Positions 26,439 through 33,684 of a stretch of DNA of 64,000 nt are shown here, one piece after another; within the stretch, counting starts at the first letter, position 1; every line of letters starts with the position of its first letter. Made by a program: the position numbers and the translations under genes. This DNA comes from a bacterium. Lineage in GTDB: Bacteria > Bacillota > Bacilli > Lactobacillales > Streptococcaceae. The stretch lies in the NCBI GenBank assembly GCA_905221215.1, contig CAJNCI010000002.1, forward strand, positions 1 through 64,000, in the 5' to 3' direction. Below the pieces are notes generated by a model, which had not been told where the DNA came from, did not search any database, and saw nothing but the letters and a program-made list of their open reading frames with translations.

Positions 26439-27515
26439 TTAGTTAAACTTATTTTTCCACTCCCCAAATACAGTATTAGGAATAAGATAAACATCCCCTA
26501 AAGAACGAGTTAATGCGACATATAGCCTATTTCTTGACTTATTAGATAGATTAACCCAGTTTGATAAGTCACTTGTTGGCTCAGTTAATATTACACAAGT
26601 TTGAAGGTAAGTATCGCCTTTTGAATAAGACCAATTAATAGAATTATCTATCCTATTATGGTTTATTCTTTTATCCCAAACTAATTTAGGAATATTAGAA
26701 TCAATCAGAATTTGATTCGCTTCAGAAGCACTGTTTAACCACCTAATTTCCCCATTGTTATCAGATAGAGATTCAATAGGAATCCTCAAATGAGTACTAA
26801 TGAAACCACAAACTTTTGGAGCTACCCTCCGACTTTTTATTAGAGTATCTGTATCAATCTTAATTTTAGGAGATAATTTCTGAGATAAATCTTCAACAGA
26901 AGAGATTTCAGAAAATGGCAAATCTGAGCCTTTTCCATCCCTTCGAATTGGAGCTACTAAGCTTTGAAAAATATCCCCTACAGCCACGATGCTATTCTTA
27001 GATGATTCCAGAAGATACTTTAAAAGTTTAAAATTCCAACCGTTATAATCTTGAAATTCATCTATATAGATAGTATCACAAAAATTATTCAATCTATTGA
27101 GAGACATCTTTTTGAAATTATTATCTTGCTTTATAAAAAATTTACTCAATCTGGATACATAGAATTTACCATCTATTAAAAAATGCTTAGGGTTATCCAA
27201 TTTAAAGTAACTATATTTACGAGGGTCAGTCTCTGGTTCAATATTGACTTCAACACCTTTGCTCTTTATGATTGGAAAATTAGCAATAGGCTCAAAAGGT
27301 CTAATTAACTGATTATATACAAATGAATCAAAAGTTGAAACTTTGATGTTTTCTGGAATTTTTCCTTTGAAGCGTTTTAACAATTCATTTCGAATATTTT
27401 CAACATTTTGATTGGTAAATGTAATAAGAAATACTCGTTTATCTTCAGAAAAATCATTTGCAATAAAATAAGTTTTTCCTGCACCAGCAGAAGCTAATAC
27501 TATTTTTTTATCCAT
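26439..27515 (-). CDS. Compact UvrD-like helicase (GajB-like)
   Basis: 358 aa with a full set of superfamily 1 motifs in order: Walker A ASAGAGKTY (~9-16), Ia ITFTNQNVENI (~31), Ib STFDSFVYNQL (~60), II IDEFQDYN (151-158), III AVGDIFQSLVAPIRR (~178), IV SRRVAPKVCGFIS (~228), V SKGDTY (~298) and VI RNRLYVALTRSLGDVYL (~328). It is well below the ~500 aa I expect for GajB, so the 1B/2B insertions must be small. The first 16 bases overlap the end of the OLD-nuclease gene, so the two are one translational unit. Paired role: anti-phage defence of the Gabija type. Confidence 0.85.
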   Translation of the reverse strand: MDKKIVLASAGAGKTYFIANDFSEDKRVFLITFTNQNVENIRNELLKRFKGKIPENIKVSTFDSFVYNQLIRPFEPIANFPIIKSKGVEVNIEPETDPRKYSYFKLDNPKHFLIDGKFYVSRLSKFFIKQDNNFKKMSLNRLNNFCDTIYIDEFQDYNGWNFKLLKYLLESSKNSIVAVGDIFQSLVAPIRRDGKGSDLPFSEISSVEDLSQKLSPKIKIDTDTLIKSRRVAPKVCGFISTHLRIPIESLSDNNGEIRWLNSASEANQILIDSNIPKLVWDKRINHNRIDNSINWSYSKGDTYLQTCVILTEPTSDLSNWVNLSNKSRNRLYVALTRSLGDVYLIPNTVFGEWKNKFN

Positions 27516-29050
27516 TGAGTCGCCTCAACTAAATAATTTGGAATAGAAAGTGATTCTATATTTTTCTCAATAAACAGTGCGGTCTCAGCTTTATTTTTCA
27601 ACATATGTGCACAAGCTTTGGGCATATCATCTTCCTTATATTTAGGTTCAGTCTTCTTGTCTTTATATTCTTCATCAAAAGTGCTCTTATTGGAATTATA
27701 AAAAGCAACTTCGAGTGTCCAATTTTCAATATTCTCATCAGAAAAAATACTAAATAAGTCTGTATTATCGTATTGTTTATTCTTTCCATCATTATCAGTA
27801 ATTACTACAACTTTTTTATTTAAGGACTCTGCAATTTTACGATACCTTTCGTAGGAAATACTCCCCATAGAAATTATCTCAATACCATCAGCCTCAATCT
27901 TACTACCTAAAACCTTTTGATAAATAGCTGTAAGAATGATATACTCTGCCGCACCTTCAACTAAAATAACCTTCTCAGCCAATATAAATCTCAAAATGTC
28001 CAAGTTATCAATTTTCGAAAAATACATTGATGTATCATCATCTAAACTCTTTAAGCTTTTTGTTTCTTTGTCTGAAAGCCATATTACATTCTTCAAGTCC
28101 AGTCTACTCACCACCAGCGAACTATGCGACACTACAATTACTTGTTCGTTAGTTCGTTGTTTCAATAGGTCAATTAATTTTCTTGTATTAGTAAAGCTTA
28201 AATGATTTTCAGGCTCATCAATAAATATAATATCAAATATTCCATTAGATAAAGAGGTCTCAATTTTAATTAAATTTTCTTTTCCTTTCCCCATATCTTG
28301 AATTGAGATATTGTTTTCATAAATGTCAATCAGTTTAAGGAGGTCAGTTTTAGTAGAATCAAATCCAATATGTTTATCATCATCAATTTTTAAATTTTCT
28401 TTTTGATTATCAATAAAACCTTGAAGTTGTCGCTTGAAGTCAGAAGCTACTTCTCGGTGTAAATTTAAGTCCACTTTAGCCTGATAAAGATTTCTGGCGT
28501 ACCCACCAAACAAGTCATATTTCTGAGAAGAATTGTCCAAAAATATAGTATTTCTTGAAAGTAGCTGGCGTTTATAACTTTTTCCTTGAAAAGTGTTCCA
28601 AGAGGCACGATAATACTCTACTGGAATTATTTTGTTTTTAGCAAACTCATCAAAATTGACATTATTTAAAAAATCCATATCAAATTCATATACAAATTTA
28701 ATCCCACAGTAAAACTTATCTTTTTCAGGAGTATTATAGTGAAGGCCAGAAAATTCTGATGCTATGATAGAGCCTTGAAAATCTAAAAATACTTCGATAT
28801 CAATCTTAGGAAGTGTATCTTTACTTGGATTATCAAAGAAATGCTGGATATCCTCTTTATTCAAATATCTATCAAGCGATGAATCTGCACGATTGAAAAC
28901 AGATTGGTTTAGAGCTATATCCAACGCTAACAATAAGCTGGATTTTCCACTTTCATTTTCTCCTACAATAACCGAAATTTCATCATTGAATTTTACTTCC
29001 AATTCTCTAAATTTTTTAAAACCTTTAATTCGAAGAGCTTTTATTATCAC
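27500..29050 (-). CDS. OLD-family ATPase with TOPRIM nuclease domain (GajA-like)
   Basis: 516 aa. The ABC-type ATPase has Walker A GENESGKSS (30-38), a signature-like GKGKENLIKIETSL (~254), Walker B FIDEPENHLS (276-285) and the switch histidine in VVSHSSLVVSRL (309). The TOPRIM domain follows with VILVEGAAEY (Glu 365) and VVITDNDGKNK (Asp 419 and 421). All catalytic residues I expect are present. The start is GTG with AGAGG upstream; an extended -10 (TGGTATAAT, 29088-29093) lies before it. With the overlapping helicase gene this matches GajA-GajB order. Confidence 0.88.
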   Translation of the reverse strand: MIIKALRIKGFKKFRELEVKFNDEISVIVGENESGKSSLLLALDIALNQSVFNRADSSLDRYLNKEDIQHFFDNPSKDTLPKIDIEVFLDFQGSIIASEFSGLHYNTPEKDKFYCGIKFVYEFDMDFLNNVNFDEFAKNKIIPVEYYRASWNTFQGKSYKRQLLSRNTIFLDNSSQKYDLFGGYARNLYQAKVDLNLHREVASDFKRQLQGFIDNQKENLKIDDDKHIGFDSTKTDLLKLIDIYENNISIQDMGKGKENLIKIETSLSNGIFDIIFIDEPENHLSFTNTRKLIDLLKQRTNEQVIVVSHSSLVVSRLDLKNVIWLSDKETKSLKSLDDDTSMYFSKIDNLDILRFILAEKVILVEGAAEYIILTAIYQKVLGSKIEADGIEIISMGSISYERYRKIAESLNKKVVVITDNDGKNKQYDNTDLFSIFSDENIENWTLEVAFYNSNKSTFDEEYKDKKTEPKYKEDDMPKACAHMLKNKAETALFIEKNIESLSIPNYLVEATQWIKK

Positions 29051-29502
29051 GATAAATTACCTCTTTTGTTTAGCTATCTATACATTTATTATACCACTTT
29101 AAAGCCTACATTTGCTTCATACCAAAAATTTTCGAAAAAAGTATTGGAAGTCTAAATTTTTTACTATTGTTCGACATCACACCTATTATATCCAAATTTA
29201 TTCTTTATTATGGACATTTTTAAACGCAGTTTTTCTTTAGATTTTGAAAAATATTGTGCAAATACAAAATAAGCCATATGTCAAAGTGGAGCTGAAAAAC
29301 GCTCCACACACAGAACTCGAAAATAATCTGAGTTCATACATCTTATGAGTGAATTAAAAGACGGTTCAAAAAATGAGCCGTCTTTTTTCTATTATTCGTT
29401 AAATATAAATATTGGTTTTTTGGGGTTAGGTGCCTTAGATTTAAATAAGAGAAGATAATCTTAGTTTTATCTGGCAGTATAACTAAACTGTAACTCCTTA
29501 AC
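29051..29502. other. Intergenic region between the Gabija-like pair and the lipoprotein operon
   Basis: It holds the gajA-like promoter (-10 at 29088-29093), a block at 29218-29285 related to 25665-25800, and a hairpin terminator AAGACGGTTC/GAGCCGTCTT at 29349-29391 with TTTTTT on the plus strand. A lysine-rich minus frame at 29343-29540 has no ribosome site and is not called. Confidence 0.55.
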
Positions 29503-29682
29503 TTATTTTTCTTCTTTTTCCGCCTTACGTTTTTCTTCATGCTTATCCAGACTTTTCGAAAAGAATTGCTCAGTTAAATCTGTTAGCCAATCTGCAAAAC
29601 GCTCGCCTGCGAATTGAATAGCGATAAGAATTCCAGTTACTACAATAAAAACCAGAATCAAGTAATTATCCAAATTAGCCAT
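29503..29682 (-). CDS. Short membrane protein with charged tail (59 aa)
   Basis: Starts MANLDNYLILVFIVVTGILI, one membrane span, then an amphipathic stretch (FADWLTDLTEQFFSKSL) and a strongly charged Lys/Glu tail. Its ATG is one base past the stop of the 110-aa gene, so it is the last gene of a six-gene operon. Function unknown; the tail suggests a coiled-coil or a membrane-surface interaction. Confidence 0.7.
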   Translation of the reverse strand: MANLDNYLILVFIVVTGILIAIQFAGERFADWLTDLTEQFFSKSLDKHEEKRKAEKEEK

Positions 29683-29683
29683 T

Positions 29684-30016
29684 TTAATTATTTTTTCCTT
29701 GTTTTCTTTCTTCTACTAAAATATCTTTAAAATCGTCATCTTGCCAAAGTGTGAAAAAAGTAATTCCACCAACTATAGCAGAAACCATCACACCTGTAAG
29801 GCTACTTCCACGCTTTTTCGAAACCAGTTTGTTTATCTCTTTACCTGCGGATTTAAATAGCCCAGCTGAGAGATAAGAATCAGGATTAAATACGGAACCT
29901 GCTGTATAGCTTTGCCCGTAATAAATCACTGAACCATTATCTCTAAATCCATAAAATAGAAACCCAATGATAGCTATTGTTATAATTGCCAACCGAATTT
30001 TAATGCTATTTTTCAT
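29684..30016 (-). CDS. Small membrane protein (110 aa)
   Basis: N-terminal membrane span (IRLAIITIAIIGFLFYGF), a middle region with GSVFNPDSYLSAGLFKSAGKEINKL, a second span (LTGVMVSAIVGGITFFTLW) and a charged tail. No family recognised. It lies in the lipoprotein operon, 18 bases after the 129-aa lipoprotein gene. Confidence 0.75.
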   Translation of the reverse strand: MKNSIKIRLAIITIAIIGFLFYGFRDNGSVIYYGQSYTAGSVFNPDSYLSAGLFKSAGKEINKLVSKKRGSSLTGVMVSAIVGGITFFTLWQDDDFKDILVEERKQGKNN

Positions 30017-30034
30017 ATTACTTTACCTTTTACG

Positions 30035-30424
30035 TTACTTATAATCGATACCTTTTCTTGTTATCGCAACGACCTTTCCTTTACTAAGAAAAACAATCAC
30101 TGACTTACCATCTTTTAATTTGTAAACGTAGTAGTCTGTAATGATACCATTTATTCCCACAGTCCAATTTGATTTCTGAGACAGGATTGATTCACTACTG
30201 GATAAGTCCATTTTTAGTAGTTTTTCATATAGCTGGGTAACATCACTAAGAGAAGAGGACTTCTCGTGTGGTGCTCCAACCGCCTTAAGCAAGTCTTTTT
30301 CGGTTAGCTCATTCTGAACACTTGGAAAATTCGATAAAACCAAATCCTTTCTCTTATTTGCACAAGAAACAAGTAATAGAATCATAGCTAAACATGTAAA
30401 TACCATTCCTAATTTTTTCATCAT
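30035..30424 (-). CDS. Lipoprotein, unknown function (129 aa)
   Basis: Signal peptide with lipobox LLLVSC (Cys ~21), then a small exported domain of about 108 residues (KDLVLSNFPSVQNELTEKDLL...GKVVAITRKGIDYK). The layout recalls small SmpA/BLIP-like folds but I cannot assign it. The start overlaps the stop of the preceding lipoprotein gene by one base. Confidence 0.8.
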   Translation of the reverse strand: MMKKLGMVFTCLAMILLLVSCANKRKDLVLSNFPSVQNELTEKDLLKAVGAPHEKSSSLSDVTQLYEKLLKMDLSSSESILSQKSNWTVGINGIITDYYVYKLKDGKSVIVFLSKGKVVAITRKGIDYK

Positions 30425-30879
30425 TATTCTACCTTTTTAAATTCAAACTTTAACGAATTTTCTCCAATCATAAAACCATTCTGGTTATCAGAATTATCAT
30501 TTAATGGCTTATTTTCAAAATATAAAGTCTTTTGGTCATCGGACAGGGTTGCAATTCCGGAAATATTTTTTCCTTCAATTACAATTTTGTCACCTTTTTG
30601 ATGCCATTTGGCGGAGAAAGTTTCGCCGTTGTCCATTGTTAAAGTTCCGTCCTTTTTTATCTCCATAGTAGCATTCCAGTGAATATATTTAGAGATAATT
30701 GAAGCAAGGTCGGCTTGTCCAGTTGCTTTGCCTGCAATTTTCGCTCCATCTTCTCTAACACTTCCTTGGTCGAAGATATCGGTTTTCCATTTACCTGTGA
30801 AGTTTTTAGGGGAACTACAACCTAAAAGCATAATACATGACAGTAAAATTATAAATGAGAAAAATAATCTTCTCTTCAT
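30424..30879 (-). CDS. Lipoprotein with lipocalin-like domain (151 aa)
   Basis: ATG 30879 is used because the signal peptide starts here (MKRRLFFSFIILLSCIMLLG, lipobox LLGC, Cys ~21); the frame stays open to 30969 but the extra part lies inside the upstream 56-aa gene. The mature part has repeated beta-strand patterns (FTGKWKTDIF...ATMEIKKDGTLTM...FSAKWHQKGDKIVIEG), typical of lipocalin-like or DUF-type lipoproteins. Function unknown. Confidence 0.8.
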   Translation of the reverse strand: MKRRLFFSFIILLSCIMLLGCSSPKNFTGKWKTDIFDQGSVREDGAKIAGKATGQADLASIISKYIHWNATMEIKKDGTLTMDNGETFSAKWHQKGDKIVIEGKNISGIATLSDDQKTLYFENKPLNDNSDNQNGFMIGENSLKFEFKKVE

Positions 30880-30898
30880 AGATACTCTTTCTAATAAA

Positions 30899-31069
30899 TT
30901 ACCAATATCTATCAAAGGCACTAAGAATATAGCTAAGGTCTTTGGATTGTTCTTTAATTTTCCCACCAACGACTAATTGATATTCAATTCCGCCAAGAAA
31001 ACCACCTGAGCTTTCAATAACCTCAACCAATTCACCACGAACTACTTTTTGATTTAAACGAGTATTCAT
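30899..31069 (-). CDS. Short unknown protein (56 aa)
   Basis: AGAGG lies 6 bases before ATG 31069. The protein (MNTRLNQKVVRGELVEVIES...GGIEYQLVVGGKIKEQ...) is soluble and beta-rich; it ends 19 bases before the lipoprotein start. Second gene of the operon; function unknown. Confidence 0.7.
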   Translation of the reverse strand: MNTRLNQKVVRGELVEVIESSGGFLGGIEYQLVVGGKIKEQSKDLSYILSAFDRYW

Positions 31070-31087
31070 TTTAAACCTCTTTCTATT

Positions 31088-31480
31088 CTATATCGAACTA
31101 TATTGCATAATTCGTTCTATAATGGCGTCACGGCGTTTAATGCTTTCAGACATTTTTATCGCACCATTAAGACCATACCACATTTTCGAAAATCCAGAAT
31201 CACCTAAAGCAATGAGCTGAAGCCCGCATTCATCCTCAAGTTGGTAAACATAAACCTGAACTGCATAAAATTGCGGAGAGAATAAGCCAGCTTTACCTTT
31301 AATGACGATTTCTATATCAGCTCTATCATCAAAATCAGCTAATGCACCCGAACTACTCTGAATAGCTTCTGGGGTTGTTTTCCACTCGGCACAAATTTCT
31401 TGAAGAATCACGCCAATATCAGAAACCGAAAGTTTGGTTGTTACCTCAACTGAGTCGGCTTTTAAGTCGTTAAGTCCCAT
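31088..31480 (-). CDS. Unknown 130-aa protein, first gene of the lipoprotein operon
   Basis: ATG 31480 has GGAGG 6 bases upstream; the longer frame to 31507 would start before that site. Soluble, begins MGLNDLKADSVEVTTKLSVS, with a charged C-terminal helix (SESIKRRDAIIERIMQYSSI). No family recognised. The promoter at 31699-31727 would have to read through the recombination-site segment to reach it. Confidence 0.75.
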   Translation of the reverse strand: MGLNDLKADSVEVTTKLSVSDIGVILQEICAEWKTTPEAIQSSSGALADFDDRADIEIVIKGKAGLFSPQFYAVQVYVYQLEDECGLQLIALGDSGFSKMWYGLNGAIKMSESIKRRDAIIERIMQYSSI

Positions 31481-31539
31481 AAAGAACCTCCATTTTTTAT
31501 TTTTCACTCAAAAAATCCCTGCTACAATAGGGGTTGAGC

Positions 31540-31571
31540 TTGTTTTAGTTAACGGTCGTCAACTAAAACAA
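31540..31571 (+). repeat. Palindromic 28-bp recombination site, copy 1
   Basis: GTTTTAGTT and AACTAAAAC are perfect 9-bp arms around AACGGTCGTC (core 31542-31569), with one or two more pairs outside. The centre reads GGTC, so the middle dinucleotide GT is asymmetric. The size and shape fit a dimer-binding site of a small serine recombinase, whose gene lies at 31732. Confidence 0.7.
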
Positions 31572-31657
31572 TGAAAAAATAAAAATGCCAATTCAACAAG
31601 GTAACTAAAATCTTATTAAATCAGCATTTTAAAATATTTTTATTGATAACTTTGATT

Positions 31658-31685
31658 GTTTTAACAAACGACCGTTTGCTAAAAC
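31658..31685 (-). repeat. Palindromic 28-bp recombination site, copy 2 (inverted)
   Basis: On the minus strand it reads GTTTTAGCAAACGGTCGT..., matching copy 1 at 22 of 28 positions including the whole AACGGTCGT centre. It is therefore in opposite orientation to copy 1, with 88 bp between the sites. Confidence 0.7.
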
Positions 31686-31698
31686 TGTTGATAGGTTT

Positions 31699-31727
31699 AA
31701 TTTACTATTTTTCTAAGGATTTGTCAA
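31699..31727 (-). promoter_or_regulatory. Promoter facing the recombination sites and the lipoprotein operon
   Basis: On the minus strand TTGACA (31722-31727), 17-base spacer, TAAATT (31699-31704), just after the recombinase stop codon. It points through copy 2, a weak hairpin with a T-rich tail, and copy 1 toward the gene starting at 31480. Confidence 0.6.
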
Positions 31728-31731
31728 TCAA

Positions 31732-32376
31732 TTATAGGTGATTTCTTCTATTTATTTGAATACCATTGCGCTTCAGCACATTATAAATAGTTGCGGTGGA
31801 AATACTCAGCTGATTCGCAATCTTGCGCACAGATAATTCTTTTCGTAGGTATTGCTCGATTATTTGTTTTTCGGTAGCTTTAGGCAACCCTTTATTACCA
31901 AGTTTCACACCTTTTTCTTTGGCTTTACGGAGTCCGTCTTTAGTACGCTCAGAAATCGCTTGAAGCTCCCATTCTGCCACATAACCCAACATCAAACAAA
32001 AGAATTTTCCAGTTAAAGAATCTGTTTCAATATTTTCATGAATAGATTGAAGATGAATACCATGCTTGGTCAAATCTTCAATAATAGCGGATAGGTGAAG
32101 CATCTTTCTTGTAAGCCTATCTAATTTATATACGACAAAATTTGTTTTAACCCCTTGTTTAGCATAATTTTTGGCTAATTTTAACGCCTTATCAAGCTTC
32201 GGTCTATCTTGATTTCCTCCTGAGTCTTTTTCGATATAGAGCTTGTCGCAAAAGTTGAGAGCTTCTTTTTGAACAGATAAACCCAATTCCTGTCGATTAT
32301 CTGTCGAACTGACACGAGCATAACCGATAGTTATGGTTTTGATATTTTCTAATTTATTCTTGTGATGATTTGTCAA
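31732..32376 (-). CDS. Small serine recombinase (resolvase/invertase family)
   Basis: 214 aa. The catalytic domain starts IGYARVSSTDNRQELGLSVQ (nucleophile Ser ~23) and has YIEKDSGGNQDRPKLDKAL, VYKLDRLTRKMLHLSAII and the long helix E (CLMLGYVAEWELQAISERTKDGLRKAKEKG). A C-terminal Hin-like helix-turn-helix (LSVRKIANQLSISTATIYNVLKRNG) binds DNA. The TTG start is supported by AAAGGAG 6 bases before it. Two 28-bp sites in opposite orientation lie right behind the gene. Confidence 0.93.
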   Translation of the reverse strand: MTNHHKNKLENIKTITIGYARVSSTDNRQELGLSVQKEALNFCDKLYIEKDSGGNQDRPKLDKALKLAKNYAKQGVKTNFVVYKLDRLTRKMLHLSAIIEDLTKHGIHLQSIHENIETDSLTGKFFCLMLGYVAEWELQAISERTKDGLRKAKEKGVKLGNKGLPKATEKQIIEQYLRKELSVRKIANQLSISTATIYNVLKRNGIQINRRNHL

Positions 32377-32434
32377 AATTTCTCCTTTCTTTACTATTGT
32401 AGCAGGTAGTTATATTTTAGAGAAAAATTAACGA

Positions 32435-32460
32435 AATAAAAAAGACCCACTAGGGTCTTG
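32435..32460 (-). terminator. Terminator of the 126-aa paralog gene
   Basis: On the minus strand AAGACCC, TAGT loop, GGGTCTT, then TTTTATTTCG, three bases after the stop at 32464. Confidence 0.85.
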
Positions 32461-32463
32461 AGA

Positions 32464-32844
32464 TTAAAGTATAGGTTCTCCAAAGATAGCATTATTATAT
32501 CTAAACATCTTTAGCATTTCATCATATACTTCAATATCCATTCCAATAGTTTTAGAAATAGCATCATCAATTCCATCCGCACCAATAAGCATAAGCTCAT
32601 CTTTCGGGATAGTTTCAAGCTCTTTCTTTAGGTTTATCGCAAAATGTTTCATCTTGTTAGATAAGGCTGTATTCATGTTGCGCAATTCTTCTATTCGTTC
32701 GATAGGCATATCAAGAACTCTTGAAATTATCTCGTCTTTAACGCATAATATTGCCAATCTTCTTGCAATAGAATCATCTGAATATGGGTCAGAAAGTGTA
32801 TCAAGCCAAACAAATGTGCTATTAATATCTTTTGGTAAATCCAT
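32464..32844 (-). CDS. Unknown 126-aa protein, paralog of the gene at 33139
   Basis: Shares with its neighbour the block W-x-D-x-x-x-DPYSxxSxARRL near the N terminus (here WLDTLSDPYSDDSIARRLAI), a following helix and a C-terminal segment ending in a helical D/E-rich region. Soluble, no catalytic motif recognised. GGAGGG lies 8 bases before the ATG. It has its own consensus promoter and a 120-base leader with a strong hairpin that the paralog also has. Confidence 0.8.
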   Translation of the reverse strand: MDLPKDINSTFVWLDTLSDPYSDDSIARRLAILCVKDEIISRVLDMPIERIEELRNMNTALSNKMKHFAINLKKELETIPKDELMLIGADGIDDAISKTIGMDIEVYDEMLKMFRYNNAIFGEPIL

Positions 32845-32867
32845 ACTTTTCCCTCCTTAAAAAATAC

Positions 32868-32893
32868 TAAACCTACCGTTCACCCACGGTAGG
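32868..32893 (-). promoter_or_regulatory. Leader hairpin of the 126-aa gene
   Basis: On the minus strand AAACCTACCGT and ACGGTAGGTTT form an 11-bp stem around GGGTGA, followed by AGTATTTTTTAAGGAGGG. It could act as an attenuator or a protein-binding site just before the ribosome site. The same ACCTACCG/CGGTAGGT stem precedes the 131-aa paralog. Confidence 0.7.
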
Positions 32894-32973
32894 TTTTACC
32901 GTAAATGAACGCATAAATTCTTTTTTTCAAAGAAGAACGCAAGTTACATAAAACAAAGATGTTTTACTTGCTT

Positions 32974-33002
32974 ATTATACAATACATAAAAATATATGTC
33001 AA
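32974..33002 (-). promoter_or_regulatory. Perfect consensus promoter of the 126-aa gene
   Basis: TTGACA (32997-33002), 17-base spacer, TATAAT (32974-32979) on the minus strand. Confidence 0.85.
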
Positions 33003-33106
33003 TTCCATTTTTGGTTTTCTTCTATCTCTTCTTCACTACAACTAACAATTTTAATACTATCTTGTTGATTCAGGGGGATATTTTACTATGGATTGAGGGA
33101 CGAGAA

Positions 33107-33137
33107 AAGACCTCTCATTCATAGAGGTCTCAAAAAA
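33107..33137 (-). terminator. Terminator of the 131-aa paralog gene
   Basis: AGACCTCT and AGAGGTCT form an 8-bp stem around ATGAATG; TTTCTCG follows on the minus strand. Confidence 0.8.
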
Positions 33138-33138
33138 A

Positions 33139-33531
33139 TCAAATGTTACTATCTTTCAACCCTTCTTTTAAAATCAAATATTGATCATTCGTCAACCCAA
33201 GAATTTCCTGCATAATATGCTCAATAGTATCTTGGAGTTCTTGTTGTTTAACAGATCCACTTTCATACAAAAGTTTAGACGAACCATCTGTTTTAGATAT
33301 ATACCTCATTACATTGTTAATTGTTTTTTCATTCTTTTCAGATAACTTAACTTGTTGTTTTAAAGTATATCCTGTAATTTTTTCAACAATTTCTCGACCA
33401 TTAGACATAAACGGCATGTAATCAAAGTAAACTAATAATCTTCTTGCCACACTCTCTTTTGAATATGGGTCATTAGCGGTATCGTTCCAGATTATTTGCT
33501 TAATTCTGTCAGGAACACGATTTTGAAACAT
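33139..33531 (-). CDS. Unknown 130-residue protein, paralog of the gene at 32464
   Basis: ATG 33531 is used because GGAGG lies 8 bases upstream; the frame extends to 33546 only through the ribosome site. Carries IIWNDTANDPYSKESVARRLLVYF, the same block as the neighbour, and a C-terminal helical region (TIEHIMQEILGLTNDQYLILKEG). No known motif. Expressed from its own perfect promoter (33656-33684) behind a leader with the shared hairpin. Confidence 0.8.
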   Translation of the reverse strand: MFQNRVPDRIKQIIWNDTANDPYSKESVARRLLVYFDYMPFMSNGREIVEKITGYTLKQQVKLSEKNEKTINNVMRYISKTDGSSKLLYESGSVKQQELQDTIEHIMQEILGLTNDQYLILKEGLKDSNI

Positions 33532-33549
33532 ATATTTTACCTCCAAATT

Positions 33550-33575
33550 TTACCTACCGCTTGCTCGGTAGGTAT
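33550..33575 (-). promoter_or_regulatory. Leader hairpin of the 131-aa gene
   Basis: On the minus strand ACCTACCG and CGGTAGGT form an 8-bp stem around AGCAAG, followed by AAAATTTGGAGG. It is the counterpart of 32868-32893. Confidence 0.7.
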
Positions 33576-33655
33576 ACTTATTTCCTACCAAGTGCAAGGG
33601 CTACAATTCAGAAGTAAAATCCGAAAAGTGCGAAAATATTAAATTTTATAGCTTA

Positions 33656-33684
33656 ATTATACACTAATATTTATGTTTTGTCAA
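33656..33684 (-). promoter_or_regulatory. Perfect consensus promoter of the 131-aa gene
   Basis: TTGACA (33679-33684), 17-base spacer, TATAAT (33656-33661) on the minus strand. The -35 overlaps the end of the upstream 306-aa gene. Confidence 0.85.

Noticed and set aside
29343..29540. 65-aa lysine-rich minus frame
   Set aside because: It starts inside the charged tail of the 59-aa gene in another frame, has no ribosome site and runs through a terminator hairpin.
32464..33531. Type III toxin-antitoxin (ToxIN-like) assignment for the twin paralogs
   Set aside because: The leaders contain a hairpin but no tandem RNA repeats, and the proteins show no ToxN resemblance that I can see.
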